A stretch of 64,000 nucleotides of DNA from positions 1-64,000 of the forward strand of contig JAJZQN010000004.1 of assembly GCA_021847605.1 (NCBI GenBank), read 5' to 3'. Made by a program: the position numbers and the translations under genes. Shown one piece after another: positions 16,743 through 26,182 of the stretch; positions within the stretch are counted from its first letter, which is position 1, and each line of letters begins with the position of its first letter. The notes beneath the pieces are model-generated. The model had not been told where the DNA came from. It saw only the letters and a program-made list of their open reading frames with translations, and searched no databases. The stretch is from Pseudomonadota bacterium (lineage in GTDB: Bacteria; Pseudomonadota; Alphaproteobacteria; Sphingomonadales; Sphingomonadaceae).

Positions 16743-18959
16743 ATGAAGTTCGAAACACCCGCTACGCAGAACCCGATCGATCAGATGAAGGTGATCGGCC
16801 GCGCCACCGATCGCATCGATGGACCGCTGAAAACGACCGGCATGGCGCCCTATGCCTATGAGCGGCATGATGTCGCATCGGGGCAGGCCTATGGCTATAT
16901 CGTCGGTGCCGCCATCGCCAAGGGGCGGATTACGACCATGGACACAAGTCGGGCGAAGGCCGCGCCCGGCGTATTGACCGTGCTGTCGACGCTGGACCAT
17001 GACAAGCCCCTGCCGCTGGGCATGATGAACATTGCCCATTTATACGGCGGCGCAGAGATTGCCCATTATCATCAGGCCATTGCATTCGTTGTTGCAGAAA
17101 CGTTCGAGCAGGCGCGGGCCGCCGCATCGCTGATCCAGACCGAATATGCACGCGACAAGGGGCGGTTCGATCTGGCCGCAGCAGCGCCGTCAGCGCCCTA
17201 TGAACCGAGCGGCAGTGGCGCTGACGCGAAAGATATCGAACGGGTCGGGGATTTTGCCGCCGCCTATGCTGCCGCGCCGGTAACGATCGATCAACGCTAC
17301 ACCACGCCGGGCGAAAGCCATGCGATGATGGAACCGTTCGCCACCATCGCCGGGTGGGAGAGTGAGAAGCTGACCATCTGGACATCGAACCAGATGATCG
17401 CGTGGAACAAGGGATCGCTGGCGAAGGCCTTGTCGCTGAAACCGGAAAATATCCGGGTGGATTCGCCCTATATCGGCGGTGGCTTTGGCGGGAAACTGTT
17501 CCTGCGTGCCGATGCCGTGCTGGCAGCCTTGGGTGCCAAAGCGTGTGGCCGGCCCGTCAAAGTGGCGATGCAAAGGCCATTGATGATCAACAATGCGACC
17601 CATCGTCCCGCGACGATACAGCGCATCCAGTTGGGTGCGACGAAGGATGGAAAGCTGACCGCAATCCACCATAGCAGCACCAGCAGCAACCTGCCCGATG
17701 GAAAGCCGGAGACGGCGATCGCGCAGACCAAGATGCTCTATGCTGCGCCCAACCGCGAATATTGGTTGAAGCTGGCCGTGACCGATCTGCCCGAGGGCAA
17801 TGCCATGCGTGCGCCGGGCGAAGCGCCGGGCCTGATGGTGCTGGAAATGGCGATGGACGAACTGGCTGAGAAACTGGGCATGGACCCGGTGGAATTGCGC
17901 GTCGTCAACGATACGCAGGTCGATCCGGGCGATCCCAGCCGCCCCTTTTCCCAGCGTCACCTGGTCGAGTGCCTGCGCACAGGAGCCGAGAAATTCGGCT
18001 GGTCCAGGCGTCATGCCAAGCCCGCACAGGTGCGGGAGGGCAAATGGCTGATCGGAATGGGCATGGCCGTTGGCTTCCGGGATAGCCCCAACACCAAATC
18101 GGCGGCGCGTATCCGGCTGGAAAAGACCGGGCGGCTGACGGTGGAAACCGACATGACCGATATCGGCACCGGCACCTATACGATCATGGCGCAGACGGCA
18201 GCGGAAATGATGGGTGTGCCGATCGACCATGTGAAGGTGATATTGGGCGACAGCGACTTTCCGGTATCGGCCGGGTCGGGCGGTCAGTGGGGGGCGAACA
18301 ATGCGACGTCCGGCCTATATGCCGCCTGCGTCAAGCTGCGTGAGCAGGTGGCGCAGCAATTGGGTTTCAACGCGGCGGATGCAATATTTGCCGATGGGAA
18401 GGTCAGTGCAGGGAACCGATCCGTGCCGCTGGCCGATGCGGCACGATCCGGTCCGCTGACTGGCGAAGATGGCATCGATTATGGCGACATCGTCAAGAAG
18501 AACCAGTTATCAACCTTTGCGGGTCATTTCGTAGAGGTGGCCGTGGATGCTTATACCGGCGAAACACGCATCCGGCGCATGCTGGCAGTGTGCGATGCCG
18601 GGCGTATCCTGAACCCAAAATCCGCGCGCAGTCAGGTGATCGGCGCGATGGTGATGGGCGCTGGAGCCGCGATGATGGAGGAACTGGCCGTCGACAAACG
18701 CTTTGGCTATTTCGTCAATCATGACCTTGCCAGCTATGAGGTGCCGGTCCACGCTGACATTCCGCATCAGGAGGTAATTTTCCTCGACTATCCCGACGAC
18801 AAGTCTTCGCCGATGAAGGCGAAGGGGATTGGAGAACTGGGCCTGTGCGGAGTCGGCGCGGCTATCGCCAACGCGATCTATAACGCGACCGGCGTGCGGG
18901 TGCGCGACTACCCCATCACGCTGGACAAGCATCTCGAAAAATTGCCGGCCATAGCCTGA
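16743..18959 (+). CDS. paoC: aldehyde oxidoreductase molybdopterin-binding subunit PaoC
   Basis: The protein has 738 residues, the family length. It belongs to the xanthine oxidase superfamily large subunits; blocks include YIGGGFGGKLFLRADAV, AMRAPGEAPG and GAGSGGQWGAN-like SAGSGGQWGANNAT. The catalytic Glu is in KGIGELGLCG, about residue 698. It binds the molybdopterin-cytosine dinucleotide cofactor and oxidises aldehydes, often aromatic, to acids in the periplasm. It sits 6 bp after paoB and ends 12 bp before the convergent Lrp-type gene. The true aldehyde substrate is not evident. Confidence 0.93.
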   Translation: MKFETPATQNPIDQMKVIGRATDRIDGPLKTTGMAPYAYERHDVASGQAYGYIVGAAIAKGRITTMDTSRAKAAPGVLTVLSTLDHDKPLPLGMMNIAHLYGGAEIAHYHQAIAFVVAETFEQARAAASLIQTEYARDKGRFDLAAAAPSAPYEPSGSGADAKDIERVGDFAAAYAAAPVTIDQRYTTPGESHAMMEPFATIAGWESEKLTIWTSNQMIAWNKGSLAKALSLKPENIRVDSPYIGGGFGGKLFLRADAVLAALGAKACGRPVKVAMQRPLMINNATHRPATIQRIQLGATKDGKLTAIHHSSTSSNLPDGKPETAIAQTKMLYAAPNREYWLKLAVTDLPEGNAMRAPGEAPGLMVLEMAMDELAEKLGMDPVELRVVNDTQVDPGDPSRPFSQRHLVECLRTGAEKFGWSRRHAKPAQVREGKWLIGMGMAVGFRDSPNTKSAARIRLEKTGRLTVETDMTDIGTGTYTIMAQTAAEMMGVPIDHVKVILGDSDFPVSAGSGGQWGANNATSGLYAACVKLREQVAQQLGFNAADAIFADGKVSAGNRSVPLADAARSGPLTGEDGIDYGDIVKKNQLSTFAGHFVEVAVDAYTGETRIRRMLAVCDAGRILNPKSARSQVIGAMVMGAGAAMMEELAVDKRFGYFVNHDLASYEVPVHADIPHQEVIFLDYPDDKSSPMKAKGIGELGLCGVGAAIANAIYNATGVRVRDYPITLDKHLEKLPAIA

Positions 18960-18971
18960 GCCGACACCTGA

Positions 18972-19442
18972 TCAGCGGCGACGCGGGCGCGCCGGGCGCA
19001 GCGCATCGCGTATGGCGATGCTGGAATTGATGCGGGTGACGCCGGGCATGCGCGATAATATTTCGCTATGGATCGCTTCATAGGCGGCGATGCTGTCAGT
19101 CTGGACGCGGAGCCAATAATCGACGCCGCCCGCCATGAGGAAACATTCGCGAATTTCCGGGCATTGGCGCACGGCATGTTCGAAACGGGCGAGATAATCC
19201 TCCGTCTGGCGGTCGAGCGTCACCTGTACCAGCACGTCGACGCCGCGTGCATCACCCTCGGCCGATCCGGTGATGAGGGTATAGCCCCGAATGATCCCGG
19301 CATCCTCCAATAATTTGATGCGTCGATGACAGGCGGAGGGCGACAGACCGACCTGTGCCGCAATCTCTGCATTGGGGCGACGGGCGTTGAGCCGCAGCAG
19401 GCGGATGATAGCGCGATCTATCGCATCAAGGGCTTCAGCCAT
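18972..19442 (-). CDS. Lrp/AsnC-family regulator, probable activator of alanine catabolism
   Basis: The protein has 156 residues from ATG 19442; the upstream open extension to 19622 runs over the alr promoter and is not conserved-looking. The N-terminal helix-turn-helix reads LDAIDRAIIRLLRLNARRPN then LSPSACHRRIKLLEDAGII. The RAM ligand-binding domain follows (VDVLVQVTLDRQTEDYLARFE, CFLMAGGVDYWLRV). It is divergent from alr-dadA-ridA with a 118-bp gap holding a direct repeat. By analogy with DadR/BkdR proteins it likely responds to alanine and controls that operon. Confidence 0.9.
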   Translation of the reverse strand: MAEALDAIDRAIIRLLRLNARRPNAEIAAQVGLSPSACHRRIKLLEDAGIIRGYTLITGSAEGDARGVDVLVQVTLDRQTEDYLARFEHAVRQCPEIRECFLMAGGVDYWLRVQTDSIAAYEAIHSEILSRMPGVTRINSSIAIRDALRPARPRRR

Positions 19443-19457
19443 TCTATTGTCCGGTTC

Positions 19458-19500
19458 GACGATTGTTCGAAAATATTTGCAATGATAGACGATTATTCGA
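19458..19500. promoter_or_regulatory. direct repeat GACGATT(G/A)TTCGA, 30-bp spacing
   Basis: Two 13-bp copies (19458-19470 and 19488-19500) differ at one base and are exactly 30 bp apart. They lie in the AT-rich gap between the Lrp-type gene and alr. Phased repeats on one DNA face suit the multimeric binding of Lrp-family proteins. Confidence 0.5.
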
Positions 19501-19560
19501 TCATTTGAGAAGATATTTCGCGTATCGCGCGATAAGCTGAGCGGGAAAGGAAGCCTTCTC

Positions 19561-20688
19561 ATGCTGTCTGCCGAAACCGCCGGTGCCGTGCTTCGCGTCG
19601 ACCTGGACGCACTGGTCGCCAATTATCGGATCATTCAGCAGCAGGTGGCACCCGCGGCGGTCGCAGGGGTGGTTAAGGCGAATGGCTATGGGCTGGGTGC
19701 GAGCATCGTCGCCCGGACGCTGGCGCAGGCGGGATGCCGTCATTTCTTCGTCGCACATCTTGGCGAAGCAGAGACACTGAAACCGGACCTGTCCCCCGAC
19801 GCGGAGTTGTACATTCTCAATGGCCTCCTGCCCGGTGCTGAGATGGATTGCGCGGCGATTGGGGCAATGCCGGTGCTGAATTCCATCGATCAGATCGCCC
19901 GCTGGAGCGCGCAGGCCAGACGTGCCGGACGCCCCCTGCCCGCCGCCATTCAGGTGGACAGCGGCATGGCGCGGCTGGGCCTGCCGCCCGAAGAGGTAGA
20001 CATGCTGATGGCCCGGCCAGAGTTGCTGGACGGCATCGACATCAGGCTGGTGATGAGCCATCTTGCTTGTGCCGACGAGCCGGATGCGGCCTGTAATGCG
20101 CGGCAATATGAAGCGTTCGAGCGGCTGACGGCGCATTTCCCCGGCGTTCCGCGATCGCTGGATAACAGTGGTGGCTCTTTCCTGCCGCGGGGTCATTATG
20201 ATGTGGTGAGAGCGGGGATCGCCCTCTATGGCGGGGCACCGCAGGGCAAGCCCAATCCGATGCAGCCGGTTGTGGCGTTGGAAGCGAAAATCCTGCAACT
20301 GCGTACCGTACCGGCGGGCGCGGGCGTGGGATATGGCATGAGCCATATATGCCCGCGTGAGACGCAGGTCGCGACCATAGCGGTGGGCTATGCCGATGGA
20401 TGGCCCCGCCATCTGAGCAGTCGGGGCGCGACCTATATCAAGGGTGCGCGCGCGCCGATTATTGGCCGGGTATCGATGGACAGCATCACCATCGATGTGA
20501 CCGATGTGCCCGATATACTGCTCTACCCCGGTGCGCCGGTCGAACTGATCGGGCCGAACCAGAGCATCGACGATGTGGCAGCGGATGCCGGCACCATATC
20601 CTATGAGATTTTGACGCAGTTGGGGGACCGCTACGCCCGCGAATATAAGGGCGGCGTGGCGGCGGTAGCAGGGGGTATCGCGGCATGA
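19561..20688 (+). CDS. alr: alanine racemase (catabolic type)
   Basis: The protein has 375 residues. It interconverts L- and D-alanine using pyridoxal phosphate. The PLP lysine is Lys39 in [10 protein letters not shown], and the second catalytic base is Tyr258 in GVGYGMS. The blocks [15 protein letters not shown] and [13 protein letters not shown] are also typical. As first gene of alr-dadA-ridA it probably acts in catabolism: L-alanine to D-alanine to pyruvate. Its product name could equally be DadX. The dadA start overlaps its stop (ATGA). Confidence 0.93.
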   Translation: MLSAETAGAVLRVDLDALVANYRIIQQQVAPAAVAGVVKANGYGLGASIVARTLAQAGCRHFFVAHLGEAETLKPDLSPDAELYILNGLLPGAEMDCAAIGAMPVLNSIDQIARWSAQARRAGRPLPAAIQVDSGMARLGLPPEEVDMLMARPELLDGIDIRLVMSHLACADEPDAACNARQYEAFERLTAHFPGVPRSLDNSGGSFLPRGHYDVVRAGIALYGGAPQGKPNPMQPVVALEAKILQLRTVPAGAGVGYGMSHICPRETQVATIAVGYADGWPRHLSSRGATYIKGARAPIIGRVSMDSITIDVTDVPDILLYPGAPVELIGPNQSIDDVAADAGTISYEILTQLGDRYAREYKGGVAAVAGGIAA

Positions 20689-21938
20689 AGATAGCAATAT
20701 TGGGTGGGGGCGTGATCGGCGTCACATCCGCCTGGTATCTGGCGCAGGCCGGGCATGAGGTCACGCTGATCGAGCGGCAGGACGGGCCGGCGCTGGAAAC
20801 CAGTTTCGGAAATGCTGGCGAGATTTCGCCGGGCTATGCATCGCCATGGGCCGCACCGGGCATTCCCGCCAAGGCAATGAAATGGCTGTTCATGCGGCAC
20901 GCGCCCCTGATCGTGCGGCCGGAAGCCGACATGGCGATGCTGCGCTGGATCGCGGCGATGCTGGGCAATTGCAATGCCCGCGCCTATGCGGTGAACAAGC
21001 GCCGCATGGTGAGGCTGGCGGAATATAGCCGCGATGTGCTGGGCGAATTGCGGGCGCAGACGGGCATTCGCTATGACGAGCGGATGCAGGGAACGCTGCA
21101 ACTGTTCCGTGAGCAGAAGCAACTGGATGGCATCGCCAAGGATGTGGCGGTTCTTGAAGCGGACGGCGTACCCTATGAAGTGCTGGATGCGGCGGGATGC
21201 ATCGCCGCCGAACCGGGACTGGCGGCCAGCGGAGTGCCACTGGCGGGCGGGCTTCGCCTGCCCCATGACGAAACGGGCGATTGCTTTAAATTCACCAATA
21301 AGCTGGCGGAGATGGCCGCTGCGCAGGGTGTTAGCTTTACCTATGGCCGCACCATCAAGGGGCTGGTGGTTGAAGGCGGACGGATCGCCCATGTCGCAAC
21401 AGATCAGGGCGCGGTTCAGGCCGACGCCTATCTGGTGGCGATGGGCAGCTATTCCCCGCAATTGCTGGCGCCGCTGGGCATAAAATTGCCCGTCTATCCG
21501 GTGAAAGGCTATTCGATCACCGCGCCCATCGTGGATGAGAGCCGCGCGCCGGTGTCGACCCTGCTGGACGAAAGTTACAAGGTCGCGATCACCCGCTTGG
21601 GCGACCGCATCCGTGTCGGCGGCATGGCGGAACTGTCGGGCTTTTCCCGCGACCTGCCGCAGGCGCGGCGCAACACGCTCAACCATTCAGTGGGGTCGCT
21701 CTTCCCCGGTGCCGGGGATCTGGACGGGGCGAGTTTCTGGACCGGGCTGCGGCCGATGACGCCCGATGGAACGCCGGTCATTGGTGGGACGCACATCCCC
21801 AATCTCTATATCAACAGTGGTCATGGCACGCTGGGCTGGACGATGGCGTGCGGTTCCGGGCGCGTGATCGCCGACATTATCGGCGGCCGCGAACCCGATA
21901 TTGAGACTGGCGATCTTGGCATTGGGCGCTATCGCTGA
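20685..21938 (+). CDS. dadA: D-amino acid dehydrogenase
   Basis: The protein has 417 residues. The N-terminal FAD-binding motif is [27 protein letters not shown], and the family block [19 protein letters not shown] follows. C-terminal blocks include [16 protein letters not shown] and [20 protein letters not shown]. It oxidatively deaminates D-alanine to pyruvate and ammonia at the inner membrane and feeds electrons to the respiratory chain. It is coupled to alr by an overlapping start, and a RidA gene follows 34 bp later, which deals with reactive imine intermediates. Confidence 0.94.
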   Translation: MKIAILGGGVIGVTSAWYLAQAGHEVTLIERQDGPALETSFGNAGEISPGYASPWAAPGIPAKAMKWLFMRHAPLIVRPEADMAMLRWIAAMLGNCNARAYAVNKRRMVRLAEYSRDVLGELRAQTGIRYDERMQGTLQLFREQKQLDGIAKDVAVLEADGVPYEVLDAAGCIAAEPGLAASGVPLAGGLRLPHDETGDCFKFTNKLAEMAAAQGVSFTYGRTIKGLVVEGGRIAHVATDQGAVQADAYLVAMGSYSPQLLAPLGIKLPVYPVKGYSITAPIVDESRAPVSTLLDESYKVAITRLGDRIRVGGMAELSGFSRDLPQARRNTLNHSVGSLFPGAGDLDGASFWTGLRPMTPDGTPVIGGTHIPNLYINSGHGTLGWTMACGSGRVIADIIGGREPDIETGDLGIGRYR

Positions 21939-21972
21939 TTTCGGGACATCATCATCAACACAGGGATTTTTC

Positions 21973-22323
21973 ATGACCATCACCCGCATCGATCAAGGCC
22001 CGCGCATGAGCGAAGCCGTCATCCATGGCGACACCATCTATCTGGCCGGACAGGTCGGCACGCCCGACGAAAGCGTGACCGAGCAGACCAAGACGGTGCT
22101 GGCCGAGATCGACGCGCTGCTGGAAAAGACAGGCAGCAGCAAGAATCACATGCTGCGCGCGCAAATCTGGCTGGCAGACATGGCCGATTTTGCCGAGATG
22201 AATGCGGTGTGGGACGCCTGGATCGCCGGGTTCGACGCGCCGGCCCGCGCGACGGGCGAAGCCAAGCTGGCCGCGCCGGGATATAAGGTCGAAATCATCG
22301 TCACGGCCGCCAAGGCAGGCTGA
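21973..22323 (+). CDS. ridA: RidA family enamine/imine deaminase
   Basis: The protein has 116 residues from ATG 21973 (upstream AGGG). The family pattern is DTIYLAGQVGTP, ALLEKTGSSKNHMLRAQIWLADM and the end block GEAKLAAPGYKVEIIVTAA. An ARATGEA segment supplies the usual substrate-binding Arg region. RidA proteins hydrolyse 2-aminoacrylate and related enamines. Here it fits next to DadA, whose reaction makes an imine. It closes the alr operon before a terminator. Confidence 0.85.
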   Translation: MTITRIDQGPRMSEAVIHGDTIYLAGQVGTPDESVTEQTKTVLAEIDALLEKTGSSKNHMLRAQIWLADMADFAEMNAVWDAWIAGFDAPARATGEAKLAAPGYKVEIIVTAAKAG

Positions 22324-22330
22324 TCGGGTC

Positions 22331-22361
22331 GGGCGGCGTCTGAACAGGCGTCGCCCCTTTT
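22331..22361 (+). terminator. rho-independent terminator after ridA
   Basis: A 10-bp stem with two G-T pairs (22331-22340 with 22347-22356) and a 6-nt loop is followed by CTTTT. It ends the alr-dadA-ridA transcript just before the convergent thiolase stop. Confidence 0.75.
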
Positions 22362-22363
22362 CG

Positions 22364-23548
22364 TCAGACAAGATCGATGGCCATGGCCGTCGCTTCACCT
22401 CCACCGATGCAAAGCGCAGCTACGCCACGACGCAGGCCGCGATTTTCAAGTGCCGCAATAAGCGTCGCAAGAATGCGGGCGCCCGATGCGCCTATGGGAT
22501 GACCAAGGGCGGTGGCGCCGCCATGGACGTTAAGCTTGTTTGCCGGAATGCCCAATTCCTTCGCCGCGATCATGGCGACGACTGCAAACGCCTCATTCAC
22601 TTCGAACAGATCGACGTCATCGACGCTCCATCCGGCACGCTCCATCACTTTGCGCATGGCGGGGACCGGAGCAGTGGTGAATTTGGACGGCTCATGGGCA
22701 TGCGCAGCAGTAGCAACGACACGCGCCATGACGGGCAGGTTCAATCGCTCTGCGACACTGGCACGGGTCATGACCAGAGCCGCCGCGCCATCGGAAATGG
22801 ACGAGGCATTGGCGGCGGTAATGGTGCCATCCTTCACAAAAGCGGGTTTGAGTGAAGGAATCCTGTCTGGTTTCGCCTTGCCCGGTTGTTCATCGGTGTC
22901 GAGGCGGACATCGCCGCCGCGCGTCGACAGGGTGACGGATGCGATCTCGCGGGCGAAGGCGCCTGAAGCGATGGCTGCGCTGGCCCGTTCGAGCGAGCGG
23001 ATGGCATAGGCATCCTGATCCTCGCGCGTGAACTGATAGTCGCGCACCGCTTCTTCGGCGAACACACCCATGGCCTTGCCCGGCTCATAGGCATCCTCCA
23101 GACCGTCCATCATCATGGTGTCGATGATGCGATCATGCCCGATACGCGCACCGGAGCGGTGTTTGGGCAAGGCGTAGGGCGCATTGGTCATGCTTTCCAT
23201 GCCGCCCGCCACCACGATGTCGGCGGTGCCGGCGAGCAGCGCCTCATGCGCCATGATCGCAGCCTGCATACCCGATCCGCACATCTTGTTGACGGTTGTC
23301 GCCTCCGTATTGAGACCAAGCCCTGCGCCGAGTGCGGCCTGACGCGCAGGCGCCTGACCCAGGCCGGCAGGCAGGACGCATCCCATATAGATGCGATCAA
23401 CCATGGACGGATCGACGCGCGCGCGGTCCACGGCGGCGCGAACAGCGGCGGCGCCCAGATCGGTCGCCTTCAATGAAGCGAACATGCCCTGAAATGCGCC
23501 CATAGGGGTTCGGGCATAGCCGGCGATGACGACGGGATCGTCCTGCAT
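22364..23548 (-). CDS. acetyl-CoA acetyltransferase (thiolase)
   Basis: The protein has 394 residues from ATG 23548, where GGAGAGTGATC precedes the start; the frame extends to 23602 without need. All thiolase catalytic blocks are present: nucleophile Cys90 in NKMCGSGMQA, His in NVHGGATALGHPIGASGAR and the second Cys in ALCIGGGEA. It condenses or cleaves acetoacetyl-CoA/3-ketoacyl-CoA in the cytoplasm. Family resemblance favours the acetyl-CoA C-acetyltransferase group (AtoB/PhaA-like). No PHB or beta-oxidation partner gene is adjacent, so pathway placement is open. Confidence 0.92.
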   Translation of the reverse strand: MQDDPVVIAGYARTPMGAFQGMFASLKATDLGAAAVRAAVDRARVDPSMVDRIYMGCVLPAGLGQAPARQAALGAGLGLNTEATTVNKMCGSGMQAAIMAHEALLAGTADIVVAGGMESMTNAPYALPKHRSGARIGHDRIIDTMMMDGLEDAYEPGKAMGVFAEEAVRDYQFTREDQDAYAIRSLERASAAIASGAFAREIASVTLSTRGGDVRLDTDEQPGKAKPDRIPSLKPAFVKDGTITAANASSISDGAAALVMTRASVAERLNLPVMARVVATAAHAHEPSKFTTAPVPAMRKVMERAGWSVDDVDLFEVNEAFAVVAMIAAKELGIPANKLNVHGGATALGHPIGASGARILATLIAALENRGLRRGVAALCIGGGEATAMAIDLV

Positions 23549-23640
23549 GATCACTCTCCTTCTTATGCCTGTCTCCATGCTATGATGCAGCCGCTTTGCC
23601 AAGCGTTTGATCGGTGCGCCGTGTCGGGTACAAGCCGGTC

Positions 23641-24669
23641 ATGCGCCGACTCCCCGACACCCGCCAGGAACCGACCATCGAGCATGTCGCAAAGGCGGCA
23701 GGCGTATCGATCCGCACCGTATCGCGGGTATTGAACCAGTCGCCCAAGGTAAATGCCGATACGCGCCAGCGGGTGCAGGATGCCATCGACGCGCTGCATT
23801 TCCGGCCCAGCCAGCGGGCGCGAGCGCTGGCCATGGGACGGACATTCCTGTTGGGTCTGGTCCATAATGATCGCAATGCTCTGGTTCTGGACGCCGTGCA
23901 GCGGGCGATCGTCGCGATGACGGCGGCGCGGGGATATGAACTGATCGTCCATCCGACCCCTGCCGATCCGCAGGGCGCTATCGCCGACGTGTTGGGCTTT
24001 GCCGAGCGGGCGCGGGTCGACGGGGTGATCGTGATGCCACCCATATCGACGATCGAGGGGCTGGCCCATGCTCTGGACGACGCGAAATTGCCAGCGGTAG
24101 CCATATCCTCCATTCCGATCGAGGGATTTGCCGGCGTCATATGGAGCCGGGAGCGCGAGGCGGGCGGACAGGTCGCCGACTATTTACTGCATCTGGGTCA
24201 TCGGCGGCTGGGCATCGTCAACGGCCCGGCCGATGGGATATCGGCGGGCGAAAGGCGGGCCGGATTTATGGAGGCTGTAGCGCGCGATGGGCGAGGTGAC
24301 GTAGTCGAAGCGCCGGGCGATTATGATTTCGCGTCGGGCGTGGCGGGTGCCCATAATCTGCTCGACCTGCCCCAGCCACCAACTGCGATCTTTGCCGCGA
24401 ACGACATCATGGGCGCGGGCGTATTGAAGGCTGCGGCGGCGCGCGGCATTGCAGTCCCTGAGCAATTGTCGGTCGTGGGTTTCGACGGCAGCCTGCTGAC
24501 GCCAATGCTCACCCCCTCTCTCACATCCATGATGCGTCCGGTCGACATCATGGCGGGCGTGGCTGCCAACCGGCTGATCGACCTGATCGAGGGGAAGGAA
24601 GGAGCGCCCGTCGCCGATCCGTCCTTCCGCCTGATCGTGGCGGATTCGAGCGGACCGGCGCCGGATTAA
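23641..24669 (+). CDS. LacI-family regulator, likely of uxaC/uxaA
   Basis: The protein has 342 residues from ATG 23641; an in-frame GTG at 23614 is an alternative. The DNA-binding head is TIEHVAKAAGVSIRTVSRVLNQSPKVN, with a hinge helix near RPSQRARALAMG. The periplasmic-binding-protein-like sensor domain ends VAANRLIDLIEG. It lies 1 bp from the convergent uxaC stop. The only LacI-type operator nearby (26152) lies between uxaC and uxaA, so it probably represses hexuronate genes until a uronate-derived inducer appears. Confidence 0.9.
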   Translation: MRRLPDTRQEPTIEHVAKAAGVSIRTVSRVLNQSPKVNADTRQRVQDAIDALHFRPSQRARALAMGRTFLLGLVHNDRNALVLDAVQRAIVAMTAARGYELIVHPTPADPQGAIADVLGFAERARVDGVIVMPPISTIEGLAHALDDAKLPAVAISSIPIEGFAGVIWSREREAGGQVADYLLHLGHRRLGIVNGPADGISAGERRAGFMEAVARDGRGDVVEAPGDYDFASGVAGAHNLLDLPQPPTAIFAANDIMGAGVLKAAAARGIAVPEQLSVVGFDGSLLTPMLTPSLTSMMRPVDIMAGVAANRLIDLIEGKEGAPVADPSFRLIVADSSGPAPD

Positions 24670-24670
24670 G

Positions 24671-26113
24671 TCAGGCTGGTTTCAAAATACGGGCCGGTTC
24701 GCCAAGGCGATAAGCCTTGCGCACCAGTCCGACGGTCAGGTCGCGGGCGAGTTGTGCCGCTTCCCAATCGTGCAGGCGATGTTCGGCCACAAGCCGCGCG
24801 AGGAAGCCGCAATCGATGCGCCGCGCGACATCGTGGCGGGCGGGAATCGACAGGAACGCGCGGGTGTCATCGTTGAATCCGACCGTGTTGTAGAAGCCCG
24901 CCGTTTCGGTGGTCATCTCACGGAAGCGCCACATCCCCTCCGGACTATCATGGAACCACCAGGCCGGGCCGAGGCGCAGGCAGGGATAATGGCCCGCCAA
25001 TGGCGCGAGTTCACGGGCATAGGTGGTTTCATCCAGCGTGAAGAGGATGACCGTCAGGTTAGGATCATTGCCGAACAGATCGAGCATGGGACGCAGCGCC
25101 TCGACATATTCGGTCGCCGTTGGAATATCGGCGCCCTTGTCACGGCCATGGCTTGCGAAAAGATGGGCATTATGGTTGCGGCACGAACCCGGATGGATTT
25201 GCATGGTCATCCCATCCTCCACGCTCATGCGGGCCATTTCGGTCAGCATCTGGGCGCGGAACAACTCCGCTTCGGCCGGATCGGCGCGGCCTGAGACGAT
25301 GCGGGCGAACAGCGCTTCGCACTCGCGGGTCGACAGGTTGGCGGTTTGCGGCGTACGAAAACCATGGTCGGTCGCTGTAGCGCCCATCGCCCGAAAATCG
25401 GCGCGACGGCGGCGATGGGCGGCGAGATAACCGGACCAGCTATAAACATCTTCGCCAGACAATTCGCCGAAGCGGGCCAGTGCGGTGGCGAATTCGTCAT
25501 GTTCGGGATCGATGACGGAATCGGGACGGTAGGTGGTCACGACCCTGCCCTGCCACCCGGACGCGCGAATGGCGGCATGATGGCGCAGATCGTCGTCGGC
25601 GCCCTCGGTCGTGGCGAGCAACTCTATGTCGAACCGTTCGAACAGAGCGCGGGGACGAAAGGCCGGAGAAGCGATTGCGTCACCGATGGCGTCGAAATAA
25701 TGATCGGCACTGTCGCTATCGAGCGCAACATCGAAGCCGAAGACCTGCGCAAATACATGGTCGAGCCACATGCGTGACGGCGTGCCGCGGAACAGATGAT
25801 AGTGCGATGCGAAGAGCCGCCACGCCGTGCGCGGATCGGTGTCGGGCAGCACCCCGCCCCGGCGCGGAACGCCCAGCGCGTCGAGCGATACGCCCTGTGA
25901 ATAGAGCATTCGGAACAGATAATGATCCGGCGCCAGCAGCAGTTCGGCGGCATTGGTCCAGGGCGCATCGGTTGCAAACCAGGCCGGATCGGTATGACCG
26001 TGCGGACTGATGATCGGCAGGTCAGCTATGTCGGCATAGAGCGCACGGGCGATGGCGCGGGTAGCAGGGTCGGACGGAAACAGCCGATCGGGATGCAGGG
26101 ACAAGGGGGTCAT
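24671..26113 (-). CDS. uxaC: uronate (glucuronate/galacturonate) isomerase
   Basis: The protein has 480 residues. The start is ATG 26113, preceded by AGGAG at seven bases. The frame stays open to 26689, but that part overlaps uxaA and its promoter. It is an amidohydrolase-like TIM barrel of the UxaC family, turning D-glucuronate into D-fructuronate or D-galacturonate into D-tagaturonate. The metal-binding start is ISPHGHTDPAWF. Further blocks are LLATTEGADDDLRHH and QIHPGSCRNHN, then RFREMTTETAGFYNTVGFNDD. It is divergent from uxaA across a LacI operator. Confidence 0.93.
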   Translation of the reverse strand: MTPLSLHPDRLFPSDPATRAIARALYADIADLPIISPHGHTDPAWFATDAPWTNAAELLLAPDHYLFRMLYSQGVSLDALGVPRRGGVLPDTDPRTAWRLFASHYHLFRGTPSRMWLDHVFAQVFGFDVALDSDSADHYFDAIGDAIASPAFRPRALFERFDIELLATTEGADDDLRHHAAIRASGWQGRVVTTYRPDSVIDPEHDEFATALARFGELSGEDVYSWSGYLAAHRRRRADFRAMGATATDHGFRTPQTANLSTRECEALFARIVSGRADPAEAELFRAQMLTEMARMSVEDGMTMQIHPGSCRNHNAHLFASHGRDKGADIPTATEYVEALRPMLDLFGNDPNLTVILFTLDETTYARELAPLAGHYPCLRLGPAWWFHDSPEGMWRFREMTTETAGFYNTVGFNDDTRAFLSIPARHDVARRIDCGFLARLVAEHRLHDWEAAQLARDLTVGLVRKAYRLGEPARILKPA

Positions 26114-26151
26114 GGACATACTCCTGAACTCCCGTCCGAAGTAACAAGTTG

Positions 26152-26165
26152 TGCCAGCGCTGGCA
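26152..26165. promoter_or_regulatory. LacI-family operator TGCCAGCGCTGGCA
   Basis: A perfect 14-bp palindrome with central CG, the usual layout of LacI/GalR operators. It sits midway between the divergent uxaC and uxaA starts and could block both promoters. The LacI gene at 23641 is the natural candidate. Confidence 0.7.
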
Positions 26166-26182
26166 ACATGGTAGAGAATAGC

